Assembly (NCBI RefSeq): GCF_007971525.1
Contig: NZ_CP042437.1
Span: 3,038,001-3,102,000, forward strand
Reading direction: 5' to 3'
DNA from: Mucilaginibacter ginsenosidivorax
GTDB taxonomy: Bacteria > Bacteroidota > Bacteroidia > Sphingobacteriales > Sphingobacteriaceae
DNA length: 64,000 bases
The notes beneath the pieces were generated by a model. The model saw only the letters and a list, made by a program, of their open reading frames with translations, had not been told where the DNA came from and did no database searches. Below are positions 45,354 to 55,400 of the stretch, piece by piece; position 1 is the first letter of the stretch, and each line of letters starts with the position of its first letter. The translations under genes and the position numbers were made by a program.

Positions 45354-46239
45354 TCAGTACTTAAAAAAAGGCGATAAAATTGCCATTGTATGCCCGGCAA
45401 AAAAACTGTCCAACCCAATGACAGATGCGGTTGCGCTGTTACAATCATGGGGATTGGAAGTTATATTAGGTGAAACCGTAGCAGCATCCTACCATCAATT
45501 TGCAGGCGATGATGAATTGCGGGCGAAAGATATGCAACGTTTTATTGATGACGACAGTGTAAAAGCCATTATAGCCGCTCGCGGCGGTTATGGTACAGTT
45601 AGGATGATTGACAAAGTAGATTTTACCTATTTTGCTAAAAACCCAAAATGGCTTGTTGGCTTTAGCGATATTACGGTATTACATACACATTTGTTTGCTA
45701 ATTATGGCATGCAAACCATTCACGGGCAAATGCCGGTTAACATTCCCGATGCCTCCGCACGGTCATTAAATACGCTCCGAAAGGCCCTATTCGGCGAAGA
45801 GTTGACTTACGAATTTACATCGCATACGGCTAATCGCACCGGCGATAGCAACGGCCTGCTCATCGGTGGCAATTTGTCGTTGCTTGTAGCAGTCTCGGGC
45901 TCGGTATCTGATATTAACTATACAGGCAAAGTGTTATTCATTGAGGATGTAGGCGAATATCTTTACAGTATCGACCGTATGCTGCGATGCCTTGACAGGG
46001 CAGGTAAGCTCAAAAACCTGGCGGGCCTGGTAGTTGGTGGTTTTACCGATGTGAAGGATAACGACATTCCCTTTGGCCAAACCGTGCCCGAAATTATTAT
46101 GGATATTGTACAGCAATATAATTATCCGGTATGCTTTAATTTTCCGGCAGGGCATATACCCGATAACTGTAGCCTCATATTGGGCCGCAACGTAACCCTT
46201 AGTGTAGGGGAACAGCACAGCCTTTTGAAATTTATATAA
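45277..46239 (+). CDS. LD-carboxypeptidase (peptidase family S66)
   Basis: The 320-residue protein resembles muramoyltetrapeptide carboxypeptidases that trim the terminal D-Ala of peptidoglycan tetrapeptides. Nucleophile Ser130 lies in LVGFSDITVLH, the likely Glu and His partners in FIEDVGEYLYSID and AGHIPDNC, and AARGGYGTVRMID precedes the nucleophile region. The first ~27 residues (PTSGLPDFPTSGLPQ and neighbours) are unlike the family, which usually starts near LKKGDKIAIVCPA. Those residues are encoded by the intergenic repeat at 45301-45353. No alternative ATG lies between. No signal peptide is present, so a cytosolic recycling role is likely. Confidence 0.9.
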   Translation: MESPANPGLSPIPTSGLPDFPTSGLPQYLKKGDKIAIVCPAKKLSNPMTDAVALLQSWGLEVILGETVAASYHQFAGDDELRAKDMQRFIDDDSVKAIIAARGGYGTVRMIDKVDFTYFAKNPKWLVGFSDITVLHTHLFANYGMQTIHGQMPVNIPDASARSLNTLRKALFGEELTYEFTSHTANRTGDSNGLLIGGNLSLLVAVSGSVSDINYTGKVLFIEDVGEYLYSIDRMLRCLDRAGKLKNLAGLVVGGFTDVKDNDIPFGQTVPEIIMDIVQQYNYPVCFNFPAGHIPDNCSLILGRNVTLSVGEQHSLLKFI

Positions 46240-46305
46240 CGCCCGGGCATTAAAAATACAGGCTTCGGGCAAACAAAACTAAAACATCAATTTACTCATT
46301 ATTAC

Positions 46306-46713
46306 ATGGCATTATTTAGCAATTTAGGCAACTACAAAAACTTTGGCCTTTTAATTATCCGCGTGGGTTTGGGCATTATGTTTATTTATCACGGCTACCC
46401 TAAGCTGATGGGAGGCGCTAAGGAATGGACCGAGCTTGGCGGGTCGATGAAATATGTTGGCATTCACTTTTTACCCATGGTGTGGGGCCTGCTTGCTGCC
46501 GTTACGGAACTACTGGGTGGGTTCCTGCTAATTATAGGCCTTGCGTTCCGCCCGGTATGTATTTTACTATTTATCAACCTGGTTATCGCAGCGTTAATGC
46601 ACTTACGCACAGGCGGTGGCCTGGGCGAAGCGGCTCATGCTATTGAAGACGCCATCGTGTTTGCCGGCTTAATATTTATAGGGCCGGGTAAATATAGCGT
46701 GGATAAAAAGTAA
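46306..46713 (+). CDS. DoxX family membrane protein
   Basis: This 135-residue protein has four predicted transmembrane helices (~14-33, 55-80, 84-102, 115-130) and the DoxX signature: ILRVGLGIMFIYHG-type N-terminus (IIRVGLGIMFIYHGYPKLMGGAKEW) and LGGFLLIIGLAFRPVCILLFI. DoxX-like proteins are small membrane proteins of unclear function, some tied to thiol-redox homeostasis. It follows the LD-carboxypeptidase by 66 bp on the same strand and could share its transcript. Two hairpins lie between its end and the next gene. Confidence 0.93.
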   Translation: MALFSNLGNYKNFGLLIIRVGLGIMFIYHGYPKLMGGAKEWTELGGSMKYVGIHFLPMVWGLLAAVTELLGGFLLIIGLAFRPVCILLFINLVIAALMHLRTGGGLGEAAHAIEDAIVFAGLIFIGPGKYSVDKK

Positions 46714-46718
46714 GATTT

Positions 46719-46742
46719 ACAATAGGTGTTTTCACCTATTGT
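46719..46742. repeat. Perfect 10-bp inverted repeat after the DoxX gene
   Basis: ACAATAGGTG-TTTT-CACCTATTGT forms a perfect 10-bp hairpin with a TTTT loop. No U-tract follows in the plus direction, so it is not a classical terminator. Confidence 0.55.
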
Positions 46743-46752
46743 GGGTATAAGA

Positions 46753-46793
46753 ATATTAGCGAATATTTATGAAAATTAAATATTCACTAATAT
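46753..46793. promoter_or_regulatory. Hairpin overlapping the start codon of the following lipoprotein gene
   Basis: Arms 46753-46769 and 46777-46793 (17 bp each) are complementary with one mismatch around a 7-nt loop (TGAAAAT). The right arm ends on the first two bases of the ATG at 46792. Such a hairpin could block ribosome entry or be a dyad operator; neither is shown. Confidence 0.55.
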
Positions 46794-47679
46794 GAAAAAA
46801 CACCTCCTGCTATTTGGTGCACTTGCGCTCTTTGTTAACTTAACATCCTGTAAAAAAGAAGGGAGCCCCGCAACCAATTCTAAAGTTTCCGAAAAGGAAA
46901 CAAAGCTAAAAGTAAACACGCTGCCTGCTCCAACCTACGTAGACTTGGCGCTTATTGCACGTAAACCAGGTGAGAATTTTGACACTTATTACGCGTCTTT
47001 CCACGGGTCAGGAGTATACGTAATTGCGCCTTTTTCTTATGACGCCGCAAAATACCCTGGACTTGTGAACGGAGTTCCATGTTTCGGCCAATCAATGTAT
47101 GCAGATAATGGGGCATCGATTGATTATCAAAATACGGGTATCGACGGAAATGTTTTCCAGGTTACACAAACGCTATTTTCGTATACAGACTACAGTTCTA
47201 TCCATTCAGACATGGACAAGTACTTCAAAGCAGCAGACGCATTCCGAAAATCCGGCGCCACCGGTACCGGACCAAATATTTTTGACTATGTAAAAAACAA
47301 CTACACATCTACCAATGGCAGCGTTATAATTTCTGTGGGTAAACTAATTAGGGTAACCACTGGGTCGCATTGGGCGCTTGCAGAAATTAACTATCCATTA
47401 CCAGGACAAACGCCCTACACAATTCCATCCACGTTCATTAACGTACCCGATCCCAATAATGCGTCAATCCATTATTTTTTACAAGGAGACAAAGGCTTAA
47501 TTACAAGCGGCAACATTGAATATCTTTCAAATGGAAGTTACACAAATGGCCCCGCAATAAGCGTATCAGGACGTTACTTCCCCGTTACAGCGGGAAGTAG
47601 CAATTATCACTCAATAGGCACGGTAATTAGAACAGATTATTCAACCTTAGCGTTTGACCAAACAGACAATACAAATTAA
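46792..47679 (+). CDS. Lipoprotein of unknown function
   Basis: This 295-residue protein has a lipoprotein signal with Cys20 (LTSC) followed by KKEGSP. The mature chain carries no family I can name. Visible features are a Ser/Thr/Asn/Gly-rich C-terminal half (LSNGSYTNGPAISVSGRYF) and repeated Tyr residues, as in exported beta-rich proteins. It is headed by the start-codon hairpin and ends with a bidirectional terminator at 47682. Its nearest neighbours on the other strand are the duplicated gene pair, of which it is not a homologue. Confidence 0.8.
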   Translation: MKKHLLLFGALALFVNLTSCKKEGSPATNSKVSEKETKLKVNTLPAPTYVDLALIARKPGENFDTYYASFHGSGVYVIAPFSYDAAKYPGLVNGVPCFGQSMYADNGASIDYQNTGIDGNVFQVTQTLFSYTDYSSIHSDMDKYFKAADAFRKSGATGTGPNIFDYVKNNYTSTNGSVIISVGKLIRVTTGSHWALAEINYPLPGQTPYTIPSTFINVPDPNNASIHYFLQGDKGLITSGNIEYLSNGSYTNGPAISVSGRYFPVTAGSSNYHSIGTVIRTDYSTLAFDQTDNTN

Positions 47680-47681
47680 TT

Positions 47682-47725
47682 AAAAAAGACCGTTTTAAAT
47701 TAAAATCACAAACGGTCTTTTTTTT
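47682..47725. terminator. Bidirectional terminator
   Basis: AAAAAAGACCGTTT (47682-47695) pairs with AAACGGTCTTTTTT (47710-47723), with A- and T-runs on both sides. It can end both the plus-strand lipoprotein transcript and the minus-strand gene at 47745-48449. Confidence 0.85.
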
Positions 47726-47744
47726 ACAAAATACAAACTTTAAC

Positions 47745-48449
47745 TTATTGATTCAAGTAATTGCCGAGGCCAGCTAAAAACACTTCGTTAATATCGTCGT
47801 CTTTGTGATCGGTGAAGAATGTTTTTACCTTTTCTGCATCTGCGGCAAAAGCTTGCTTAATCACTTTATTTTTTAAGCCAATTTTTTGTGGTTCCGGTGT
47901 TTTGGCATCAACTACGTAATAAGCCGGATCATCAACATACTCATCATATTTATTACCGCTTGATGATATCCCGTCGTTCTTATAATCGGCCTTGATAAAC
48001 CTGGTTTTTGTAAGCTTATATATTTTATACTTACTCCCGGCTGCCAATACTTCACAATAATGTGTGGCATCAATTGCAGGCACATATTCAAAAGCCATTG
48101 CCTTATCCGCCTTGTTGTAAACAACAAAGTTTTTTACATGTTCTTTATCAACAGCAATGGCGGTTTGTTTATCCTGGCTCAATAGCAATGCGCCACCTAT
48201 TTTATCATAATTAAATGTATAATTCTCGCTGTTTACGGCATTGCCTTTGGCGTCGGTAACGTAACCTTTAACCCAGGCGTCAAATAAATACCGGCTACCT
48301 TTGGTATCTTCGTTATTAACCAGGTTATAAGCCATCCCCGTACCGGAGGTTATCCCGGTTGATGAAATGCTGTTTGTACCTGTTTGCGCTTTTAAAACGC
48401 CACCTGTTATCATAAAAACAGCAAGCGTTACTATATATCTTTTTCCCAT
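47745..48449 (-). CDS. Secreted protein, tandem paralogue of 48546-49535
   Basis: This 234-residue protein has a signal peptide (ITGGVLKAQ). Its whole mature part (~45-234) is homologous to residues ~140-329 of the protein encoded next door. Shared phrases are EDTKGSRYL, NYDKI, LL(S/T)QDK, KYK(I/V)YK(L/F)TKT and KYDEYVDDPAYYV versus HYDEYVDEPTYYV, and both end with a DDDIN region. The carboxypeptidase-like N-terminal domain of the paralogue is missing. I do not recognise the domain's function. It has its own terminator on both sides, so it may be a separate transcript. Confidence 0.85.
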   Translation of the reverse strand: MGKRYIVTLAVFMITGGVLKAQTGTNSISSTGITSGTGMAYNLVNNEDTKGSRYLFDAWVKGYVTDAKGNAVNSENYTFNYDKIGGALLLSQDKQTAIAVDKEHVKNFVVYNKADKAMAFEYVPAIDATHYCEVLAAGSKYKIYKLTKTRFIKADYKNDGISSSGNKYDEYVDDPAYYVVDAKTPEPQKIGLKNKVIKQAFAADAEKVKTFFTDHKDDDINEVFLAGLGNYLNQ

Positions 48450-48484
48450 TTTTAAACCAATAAATTTTTCTCTTAAATTACAAT

Positions 48485-48522
48485 AAAAAAGACCGTCAGG
48501 TTTTATGCTAACGGTCTTTTTT
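48485..48522 (-). terminator. Terminator of the 48546-49535 gene
   Basis: AAAAAAGACCGT (48485-48496) and ACGGTCTTTTTT (48511-48522) form a 12-bp stem with a 14-nt loop. The stem core AAAAAAGACCGT is identical to the terminator at 47682, so the duplication probably included gene plus terminator. Confidence 0.82.
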
Positions 48523-48545
48523 ACGATATAGTCTTATCTGTCTTC

Positions 48546-49535
48546 TTAATTCAACGAATCGGCAAGGTTACTCAGAAAGGTATCGTTGATATCATCATCA
48601 GCATGGTCGTTAAAATAAGTTTTCACTTTATCAGCATCGGCAGCAAACACCTGTTTGATGGCCTTTGCCTTTAACGAGATCTTTTGCAAAGCCGCGGTTT
48701 TAACATTAAGTACATAATAAGTTGGCTCGTCAACATATTCGTCATAGTGGTTTCCGGTTGATGTCATACCATCGGTTTTAAAATCCGACTTTACAAATGT
48801 TGTTTTGGTAAACTTATAAACCTTGTATTTGCTGCCATCTGATAATACCTGGCTGTAATGTGTTGGATTTATCGCAGCAACCAATTGGTATGTTTCAGGC
48901 TGATCGAGTTTATTATAAATCGTAAAGCTTTTTATCTGGTCGCGGTCTACGTCAACGGCTGCACGTTTATCTTGGGTTAACAACAGGGAGCCATTAATCT
49001 TGTCGTAGTTATAGGCAAAATTATCATTTTTAACTGTGGCACCAGTTTTGTCAACTACATAACCTTTAGCCCAGCCATCGCCGATTAAATAACGGCTACC
49101 TTTGGTATCTTCTTTATGGCTTATATTAAATAAGCTTCCGCTTGCAGCAGAAACGTTAAAAAATGTCGATCCCTGGTTTTTATTTTCAAGGACAGGACTA
49201 GCTGCCGCTTTGTTAGGATCTTCCGGTGTTAATTCTTTAGCCGACGATTTGCCGTGCTTAAGCACTACCACCAGATTATCTTTAGCACTCACTTTTTCGT
49301 CTTTATAACCTTTGGCGCTTACCAGCAATGCGGTATTACCAGTTAGCGGCAGGGTAAAAAAGCCCGCCGAATCGGTATAAGTTGCTGTTTTTGTATTGGC
49401 CTCCTGCACAAGGGCCGAAACAACTGCTTGCCCATTCTCATTTTTAACTGTACCCGAAGCGGTTGTTTGTGCCATTGCAAAATGAGTAGCTGCAACACAC
49501 AATAAGGTAGGTAGGATTTGTTTTTTCATTTTCAA
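48546..49535 (-). CDS. Secreted carboxypeptidase-like-domain protein with duplicated C-terminal module
   Basis: The 329-residue protein has a signal peptide (cleaved near AMAQ, residue 22). The N-terminal domain is carboxypeptidase-regulatory-like (~25-95: ASGTVKNENGQAVVSALVQ, SAGFFTLPLTGNTALLVSAKGYKDEKV), with a linker to ~130. The C-terminal half (~140-329) is also found alone in the neighbouring gene at 47745-48449. The function of this module is not known to me. A TTTG/TAACTTTA promoter candidate lies 14-45 bp upstream. Confidence 0.88.
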   Translation of the reverse strand: MKMKKQILPTLLCVAATHFAMAQTTASGTVKNENGQAVVSALVQEANTKTATYTDSAGFFTLPLTGNTALLVSAKGYKDEKVSAKDNLVVVLKHGKSSAKELTPEDPNKAAASPVLENKNQGSTFFNVSAASGSLFNISHKEDTKGSRYLIGDGWAKGYVVDKTGATVKNDNFAYNYDKINGSLLLTQDKRAAVDVDRDQIKSFTIYNKLDQPETYQLVAAINPTHYSQVLSDGSKYKVYKFTKTTFVKSDFKTDGMTSTGNHYDEYVDEPTYYVLNVKTAALQKISLKAKAIKQVFAADADKVKTYFNDHADDDINDTFLSNLADSLN

Positions 49536-49548
49536 TTATAATAAGTAT

Positions 49549-49580
49549 TAAAGTTAACTATAAATATAAACAGATTCAAA
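49549..49580 (-). promoter_or_regulatory. Promoter candidate for the 48546-49535 gene
   Basis: On the minus strand TTTG (49577-49580) and TAACTTTA (49549-49556; TAnnTTTG with one mismatch) lie 20 bp apart, 14 bp upstream of the start codon at 49535. If transcription starts near 49545 the 5' leader would be very short. Confidence 0.42.
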
Positions 49581-49784
49581 ATCAAACATTTATTTATTTT
49601 TAAGTAATATCTGTATATCAAAAAATTTACACCCGTTTGTTAAATCGCTTGATAAATACAACAATGCGTTGATTGCTAATTAGATAACGCAATTATCCTT
49701 TTGTTTGATACACCTGCTTTTAATTAAATTTTATGATGATAATAGCGCCGGCCTGTTAAAACGATTGCTTATCAAGTTAAAAAA

Positions 49785-49827
49785 AAAATAAGAAAAATGG
49801 CCGGTTCAAATGAATGAACCGGCCATT
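49785..49827 (-). terminator. Terminator of the minimal SusCD operon
   Basis: AATGGCCGGTTCA (49796-49808) and TGAACCGGCCATT (49815-49827) are perfectly complementary over 13 bp with loop AATGAA. On the minus strand it is followed by TTTCTTATTTTTTTT. It ends the 49853-55623 transcript. Confidence 0.9.
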
Positions 49828-49852
49828 AAATACGCTATATTTTCTTTTAAGA

Positions 49853-50773
49853 TTACTTAGTGTACTCGTCAATAATTCCTCTTGAAGCCGTAGTGAAGAA
49901 AAATCTGAACAACTTCAATGATTGTGCGTAAGTATATACGCCATTTGGATCAAATGGGTTAGTATGGTAATCTGCCGGTAAAAAGAACGGACCGGTAGCT
50001 AATACTACACCACCAGGTGTAAATAAGTCAGCTATATCCGTTCCGTAAAATTTAATTACAAATTTCGAATAGGTTGCTGTAGCTCCGTTACCGGTTTTAA
50101 CAAAGGTTACATCATAGCGTGGCGCGGTGTAATAAGAGGTTGTTACCGTAAACTCGGTAGGACTTATCGGGTTAAAAACCGAGGTACCTTTATTCACACG
50201 TTTGCTTGAAGGGGCACTTGCAGTTGTATCTGCCTGCTCCCACCTGGTGTAAAAGTGGTTGTATGTTCCTGCAAAGTCGTTACCAATAAAGTGGTAATAT
50301 TTAACTGTGAAGTTACCACTTAATGCTATAGTTGAGCTAACTATCTTGATAGGTAACATATAGCTTTTTGATGGATCAAGCTGCTTTTTGTAAAAAGTTA
50401 CAGGAATGTTAGCTAACCGTGAACCAGCTTTTATGGTTACAGATGTTGCCCCAATTTTGAACGAACCTGCTGGAGGTGCTTCATAAACAATTGCCGTGTT
50501 TGCAGCGTTGTAGGCTGTAAGCAAAGCATTATCTACCCCTATTGTTACTGTTACATCTTTTGTTGGCGGGTATTGGCCGGTAATGTTTACCTGCAGCGTT
50601 TTTACAATGGTATCTGCAGCATCGGTAATTGCAGCCTCGTTAAAGTAAGGTGCACCGCTGTGTACCAGCTCCGTGAAAGCGCCGATATTTGAAAAATCCA
50701 CGTTTGGCTTATCCTTTAAACAAGATGTAAGCGAGACGGTAAGGACTCCTAATAGTATGATTAATTTTTTCAT
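49853..50773 (-). CDS. DUF1735 lipoprotein of a SusCD operon
   Basis: This 306-residue lipoprotein (Cys18, LTSC) has an N-terminal DUF1735/BT_3987-like domain (~30-165: VKTLQVNITGQYPPTKDVTVTIGVDN; KAGSRLANIPVTFYKKQLDPSKSYMLPIKI). The C-terminal domain (~170-306) includes NHFYTRWEQAD and FVIKFYGTD. It looks like the surface glycan-binding component of this SusCD operon, because DUF1735 proteins take that position in many polysaccharide utilisation loci. No enzyme follows it. It is 42 bp after the SusD gene and just before a strong terminator. Confidence 0.86.
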   Translation of the reverse strand: MKKLIILLGVLTVSLTSCLKDKPNVDFSNIGAFTELVHSGAPYFNEAAITDAADTIVKTLQVNITGQYPPTKDVTVTIGVDNALLTAYNAANTAIVYEAPPAGSFKIGATSVTIKAGSRLANIPVTFYKKQLDPSKSYMLPIKIVSSTIALSGNFTVKYYHFIGNDFAGTYNHFYTRWEQADTTASAPSSKRVNKGTSVFNPISPTEFTVTTSYYTAPRYDVTFVKTGNGATATYSKFVIKFYGTDIADLFTPGGVVLATGPFFLPADYHTNPFDPNGVYTYAQSLKLFRFFFTTASRGIIDEYTK

Positions 50774-50815
50774 TTCTTTCGTTTTTTAATTGTTCTTAAA
50801 TATAAGCACAGATGC

Positions 50816-52387
50816 TTATTTCATCCAGAATATTTTAGATGTGAATAAATCTGTACCTGTACCGCCCGACGGCACATTAGCCCCATTTAAGGTAGTTTCA
50901 TTAATAGTATAAGGGAAACGATAAGGAATGTGTGTTACCGTAACACCTGGATAATGAGAAACAGGAAGGTTGCTTGGGATATTTAATCTTCTCCAGTCGC
51001 TATATGACTCTAATGGGTCAACCGAGTTCATGGCGGCCCATTTTTGTGTAATAATGGTGGTTATTTTATCTAACGAAACTGAATAGTTGGTTAAAGCATC
51101 TGGCTGGTTTGTATAGTCGGCAGCACCAGGTGCGCCAAGGAATGTAAAATCAGCCGCTACTGCCGCATTGTAAATGGCTCCGGCATCGCCCGCAAGATAC
51201 CCACGCTGAACAGCTTCCGCCTGTAAAAACAGGCTTTCAAATGCAGTAATAAGTGGTGCCGATTGCGTTGGGCCCTTTTGTTTACCGGCAGATGTAAAAC
51301 CTGTACCAAGAATAGCCGAGATTACAGAATTTGACTCGCCATTACCATTGGTACTGCCGTAATCCCTGCCTTTTACTTTAGCCCTGTTTGTAGCAATTGT
51401 ACCATCTAATTGGGTGGTATAAGCGATGGCCTCCTGACCCGATGGTGCGTAGATTGCATTTATACGTGGATCGTTATGATCCTGGTAAAATTTAACTGCA
51501 TAGCTGTTGGCACGGTAGTAGGTAGTATTTAATCCATTTTGGCCAGTTGCATTGGCAACCAAATCATAATAAAGCGGGTTTAACTGGCCGCTTGTTGCGT
51601 TAGAGTAACCTGGGTTAACAGATGCATCTACAGTTAAGAAGTCGCCGGTTGTCATGCCTGATAAAGCGGATTTAACACCCGCACTACCTAAACCATTTTC
51701 TGTTTGACGCATTAAAAGCTTAAGTTTTAATGTTTTGGCAAACTTTACCCAGTTTGGCATATTTCCACCAAATACCACATCATAGTTGCCCGGATTTAAA
51801 GCATTGCTTGGGGCAGCGTTAATAATTGTAACCGCCGAATCGCACTTGGCAACCAGGCTTTTGTAAATAGTAGCCGGATCATCATACTTGTATGAAAATG
51901 TTGCATTTGTACTAAGCGCCTGAGAATATGGCACGCTGTTGTATAAATCAACAAGTCGCTGATACATAAAGGCTTCCATAATTGTAGCCATCGCTTTGTA
52001 GTATGACTGTGTTGGATCGTTACCGGCATTTTTTAACAACAGATTGTAATTTGATAAAATAATGTAGGCACTATCAAAGTTACCTGTATAGTTACTGCTG
52101 GTTATCTGGTAAATTACGTAAGTAGTACTTGGTGTAAAACCACCGCTTTGTGTCCAGTAACCCATCCAGTTATCCAACACATCAGAGTTACCGCCATGCA
52201 TTAAACTTGCGGTAGAAGCCAATGCTGCGCTTAATAAGTATTGTGACGGAGCAGAAGTTGGTGAGTTAGGGTTCACTTTGTTAACATCAAATGTTCCCTT
52301 CTGACATCCTACAATACCCGTTAACAGCAGCGCAGAGAAAAGCAAACTCAGGTTAACTTTTCGCTTAAATATTGTTTTCGTTTTCAT
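50816..52387 (-). CDS. SusD-like lipoprotein (SusD-like_2 type)
   Basis: The product is ~523 residues from the start chosen here (MKTKTIFKRK; an ATG at 52399 adds 4 residues), with Cys28 in IVGC. The N-terminal phrase VNPNSPTSAPSQYLLSAALAS and YKAMATIMEAFMYQRLVDLYNSVPYSQ identify the SusD-like_2 subgroup rather than classical SusD. Other marks are APLITAFESLFLQAEAVQRGYL and TQKWAAMNSVDPLESYSDWRRLN. It works with the SusC gene 20 bp upstream. The substrate cannot be inferred; proteins of this subgroup often serve oligopeptides or glycans. Confidence 0.93.
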   Translation of the reverse strand: MKTKTIFKRKVNLSLLFSALLLTGIVGCQKGTFDVNKVNPNSPTSAPSQYLLSAALASTASLMHGGNSDVLDNWMGYWTQSGGFTPSTTYVIYQITSSNYTGNFDSAYIILSNYNLLLKNAGNDPTQSYYKAMATIMEAFMYQRLVDLYNSVPYSQALSTNATFSYKYDDPATIYKSLVAKCDSAVTIINAAPSNALNPGNYDVVFGGNMPNWVKFAKTLKLKLLMRQTENGLGSAGVKSALSGMTTGDFLTVDASVNPGYSNATSGQLNPLYYDLVANATGQNGLNTTYYRANSYAVKFYQDHNDPRINAIYAPSGQEAIAYTTQLDGTIATNRAKVKGRDYGSTNGNGESNSVISAILGTGFTSAGKQKGPTQSAPLITAFESLFLQAEAVQRGYLAGDAGAIYNAAVAADFTFLGAPGAADYTNQPDALTNYSVSLDKITTIITQKWAAMNSVDPLESYSDWRRLNIPSNLPVSHYPGVTVTHIPYRFPYTINETTLNGANVPSGGTGTDLFTSKIFWMK

Positions 52388-52407
52388 TTTTTCTATCAAT
52401 TTCTTTG

Positions 52408-55400
52408 TTAAAAAGTTACAGCTAATGTACCGCTGAATATTCTGGTTGGCGGAGCCTGGTTTAGGGTTGTTCTACCAACAGCGTTGCTGGTATCATCGTT
52501 AAACTCAGGATCGGTGTATTTATTGGTCTTCGGACGTAGCATGATCAGGTTACGGCCAGAAACTGCAACGTTAACGTTTTTAATAAACTTAACATCGCGT
52601 AACCAGGCTTTAGGGAAGTTATAGTTGATAGTAGCTTCGCGTAATTTCCAGGCAGCCGCGCTGGTTACATAGTTGGCATCAACACCTAAGTAGGTAGTTG
52701 GCCAAAAGTTGTAGTTACCATCTTGCGTAAGTATGTTTGTATTATCAACATAATTTCCTTGCGCATTTTTGTAAACCGAGTTCGGGAATACAAAACGCTG
52801 ACGGCCGGCAAGGGTAGAAGTGATACTGTTACCAGCGTGGTCAAGCGTATTTGAAATTTGGTTGAAGATTTTGTAGCCGCCTCTATAATCAACTGTTAAA
52901 TTCAACGTGAAGCCTTTGTAGCTTACCGAAGATGTAAAACCTAATATGTCGGTTGGGTTTACATTACCTAAAGCTGTTGTGGCAGATGCTCTTACCGGCA
53001 AACCGGTGTTGGCATCAACAATTACTTTACCGGATGCGGGATCCCTTGACCAGTCATATCCTTTTAATTGCGCATAGGGCAGGTCCAGGATAGCAAAGGT
53101 ATTACCACCAATAGCTAATTCTTTCAGGCTCGCTGCAATACTGTTAACTTTACTTTGTTGTTTAGTGTAGTTAACGCCCAAATTCCAGGTTACCGCTTGT
53201 GATTTGATAACGGTACCGTGTAAATCTAACTCCAAACCTTTGTTTTGAGTATTAGCGGCATTCAATATAGCCGAAGTAAAGCCGGATGCACGAGAAATTT
53301 GCGCAGGCACAATACCATCTTTAGTTACCGCTTTGTAAGCCGATGCAGTTAATGTTAACCTATCCTTAAAGAAGCCTAAATCTAAACCGATCTCATTTTC
53401 AGTAACTTTTTCTGGTTTAATGTCAGGATTGGCAATAGTACCATTTAATGCGTACCCAGATATACCTGAGGCGCTGTAAGGGAAGTTAGCAGCAGCACCT
53501 ACAGTAGGTATAGTTTGATAAGCACCGTAGGCAATGTATTGAGACCCGCCGGCTAACGGAGAAGCGTTACCTGTTAATGAATGGGCAAAACGTAGTTTTA
53601 CAAAGTTAACGTAATCATTCTCCGCTATGCTTTTGAAAATCTCGCTTAACACAACAGTACCGTCGATACCATAGTAAGGGATATATTTATTTTTTTCAGA
53701 TAACCTTGAATCTAAATCTGTACGGTATGAACCATGGATAAATGCATAGCTTTTGTAGCCGATGGTTGCTGTACCAAAGTAACCTAATTTACGGGCCTGG
53801 AATTGCGCCTGGCCTATGCCTGGTGCACCTGTGAAGTTAGATACGTTGTAAGGCAAAAAGTTCAAAGATGTTTGGCCGATATTGGTATAGGTAATTTTGT
53901 TGTCCTGATAAGCAACACCTAAAGTACCGTCGATTTTGAAATCACTTGGAAGCTTAAAGTTAAAGTTGGCCAAGAAATCTGAGCTGAACAACAAGTTGGT
54001 AAAGTTACCGGTGCCATATGAAGGAAGCAAATTGTTGGCCGAAGCTTTTGTGCCAGCTCCATCACCAGGAACCACATCAAGTTTCCCGTCGCCATTAGTG
54101 TCAGGGTAAACCATAGTATTTGCGCTTTTTGTGAAGGCGCTGTAAGTGCGGCCCGAATCTTTGTTCTCATATCTGCTGGTGGTGTTATCCAGGGCTGTAC
54201 GATATGATAAGCTTAAAAACTTAGCTACTTTTAAATTTGCCTGTAAGTTAGCTTGGATGTGGTTTTCAACGTTCAGGTACCTCACTTCGTTGATGATTTG
54301 ACCTGGGCTGATGTAATAGTCATTGTAATACTGATCAATACCTCCGTATTTGCTGTTAGGATCTTTCAAATCAACAATCGGAATATTAACCGGCGACTCG
54401 ATCAAATCGTTGTAAACAGCACCTGTGCTGGTTTGATTGGTAGTTTTGTAAGTGTAAGCCATAGAGTACGAAGTTGAAAAAGCTCCGTATTTCCTGTCGC
54501 CACCTACACGGAATATATCACGACGGCCTTCATCTTTAGGCATGATAGATTTACTTTTCAGATCCTGGCCCGACATGAAGAAGCTGCCGTTTTCGTCGCC
54601 TGAATTAAAGCTAAAGTTATGCTGGGTGGTGATACCTGTATCGAAGAAATCTTTTTTCTGGTTTTTAACAGCAGCATAAGGAACCAATTCTGATGAACCG
54701 TCTGCCAATGGGCGACCAATAGGAACCAACTGACCATTAAACTCAGGACCGTAGCTTTGGTTTTCATATGGAAAGTAGTAGTAATTACCATTACCATCGC
54801 CAAATTTGGTAAAGTCAAACACTTCACCCTCACCACCGTTTGCACCAAAACGGGATTGGTATTCAGGGATGTAAGAAACTTTCTCAATCTGGTAGGTTGA
54901 CGATACAGTTAATGCAGAAGTACCTTTTGTACCGTGTTTGGTTGTAATTACGATAACACCATTTGATGCATCTGAACCGTAAACAGCTGATGCGCTTGAG
55001 CCTTTCAGGGTGTTAATGTCCAAAATGTCCTCAGGGTTAAGTGTGCTGATATCGCTATAGAAGATAGCTCCGTCAACAACATACAAAGGCTGGTTATTAC
55101 CGAGTAACGATCTGTTACCACGTAGTGTAACACGTGTAGGGGCAAACAAACCATTGTTGGTAGTGGTAACCTGCAAACCAGATACTTTACCTGTTAAACC
55201 GTTAACAACACTGATTGGTTTTGCCTGGGTAATTTCTTTACCAGAAACTTTAGCAGTAGAGTAACCTACCGAAATGGCTTGCCTTTGGATACCCAGTGCA
55301 GTAACTACAACCTCATTCAACTGGCTGTTTGCACTTGCAAGCACAACATCAATTGTGTTTTTTGTGCCAACTGCCACATCCTGGGCATTGTAACCAATAA

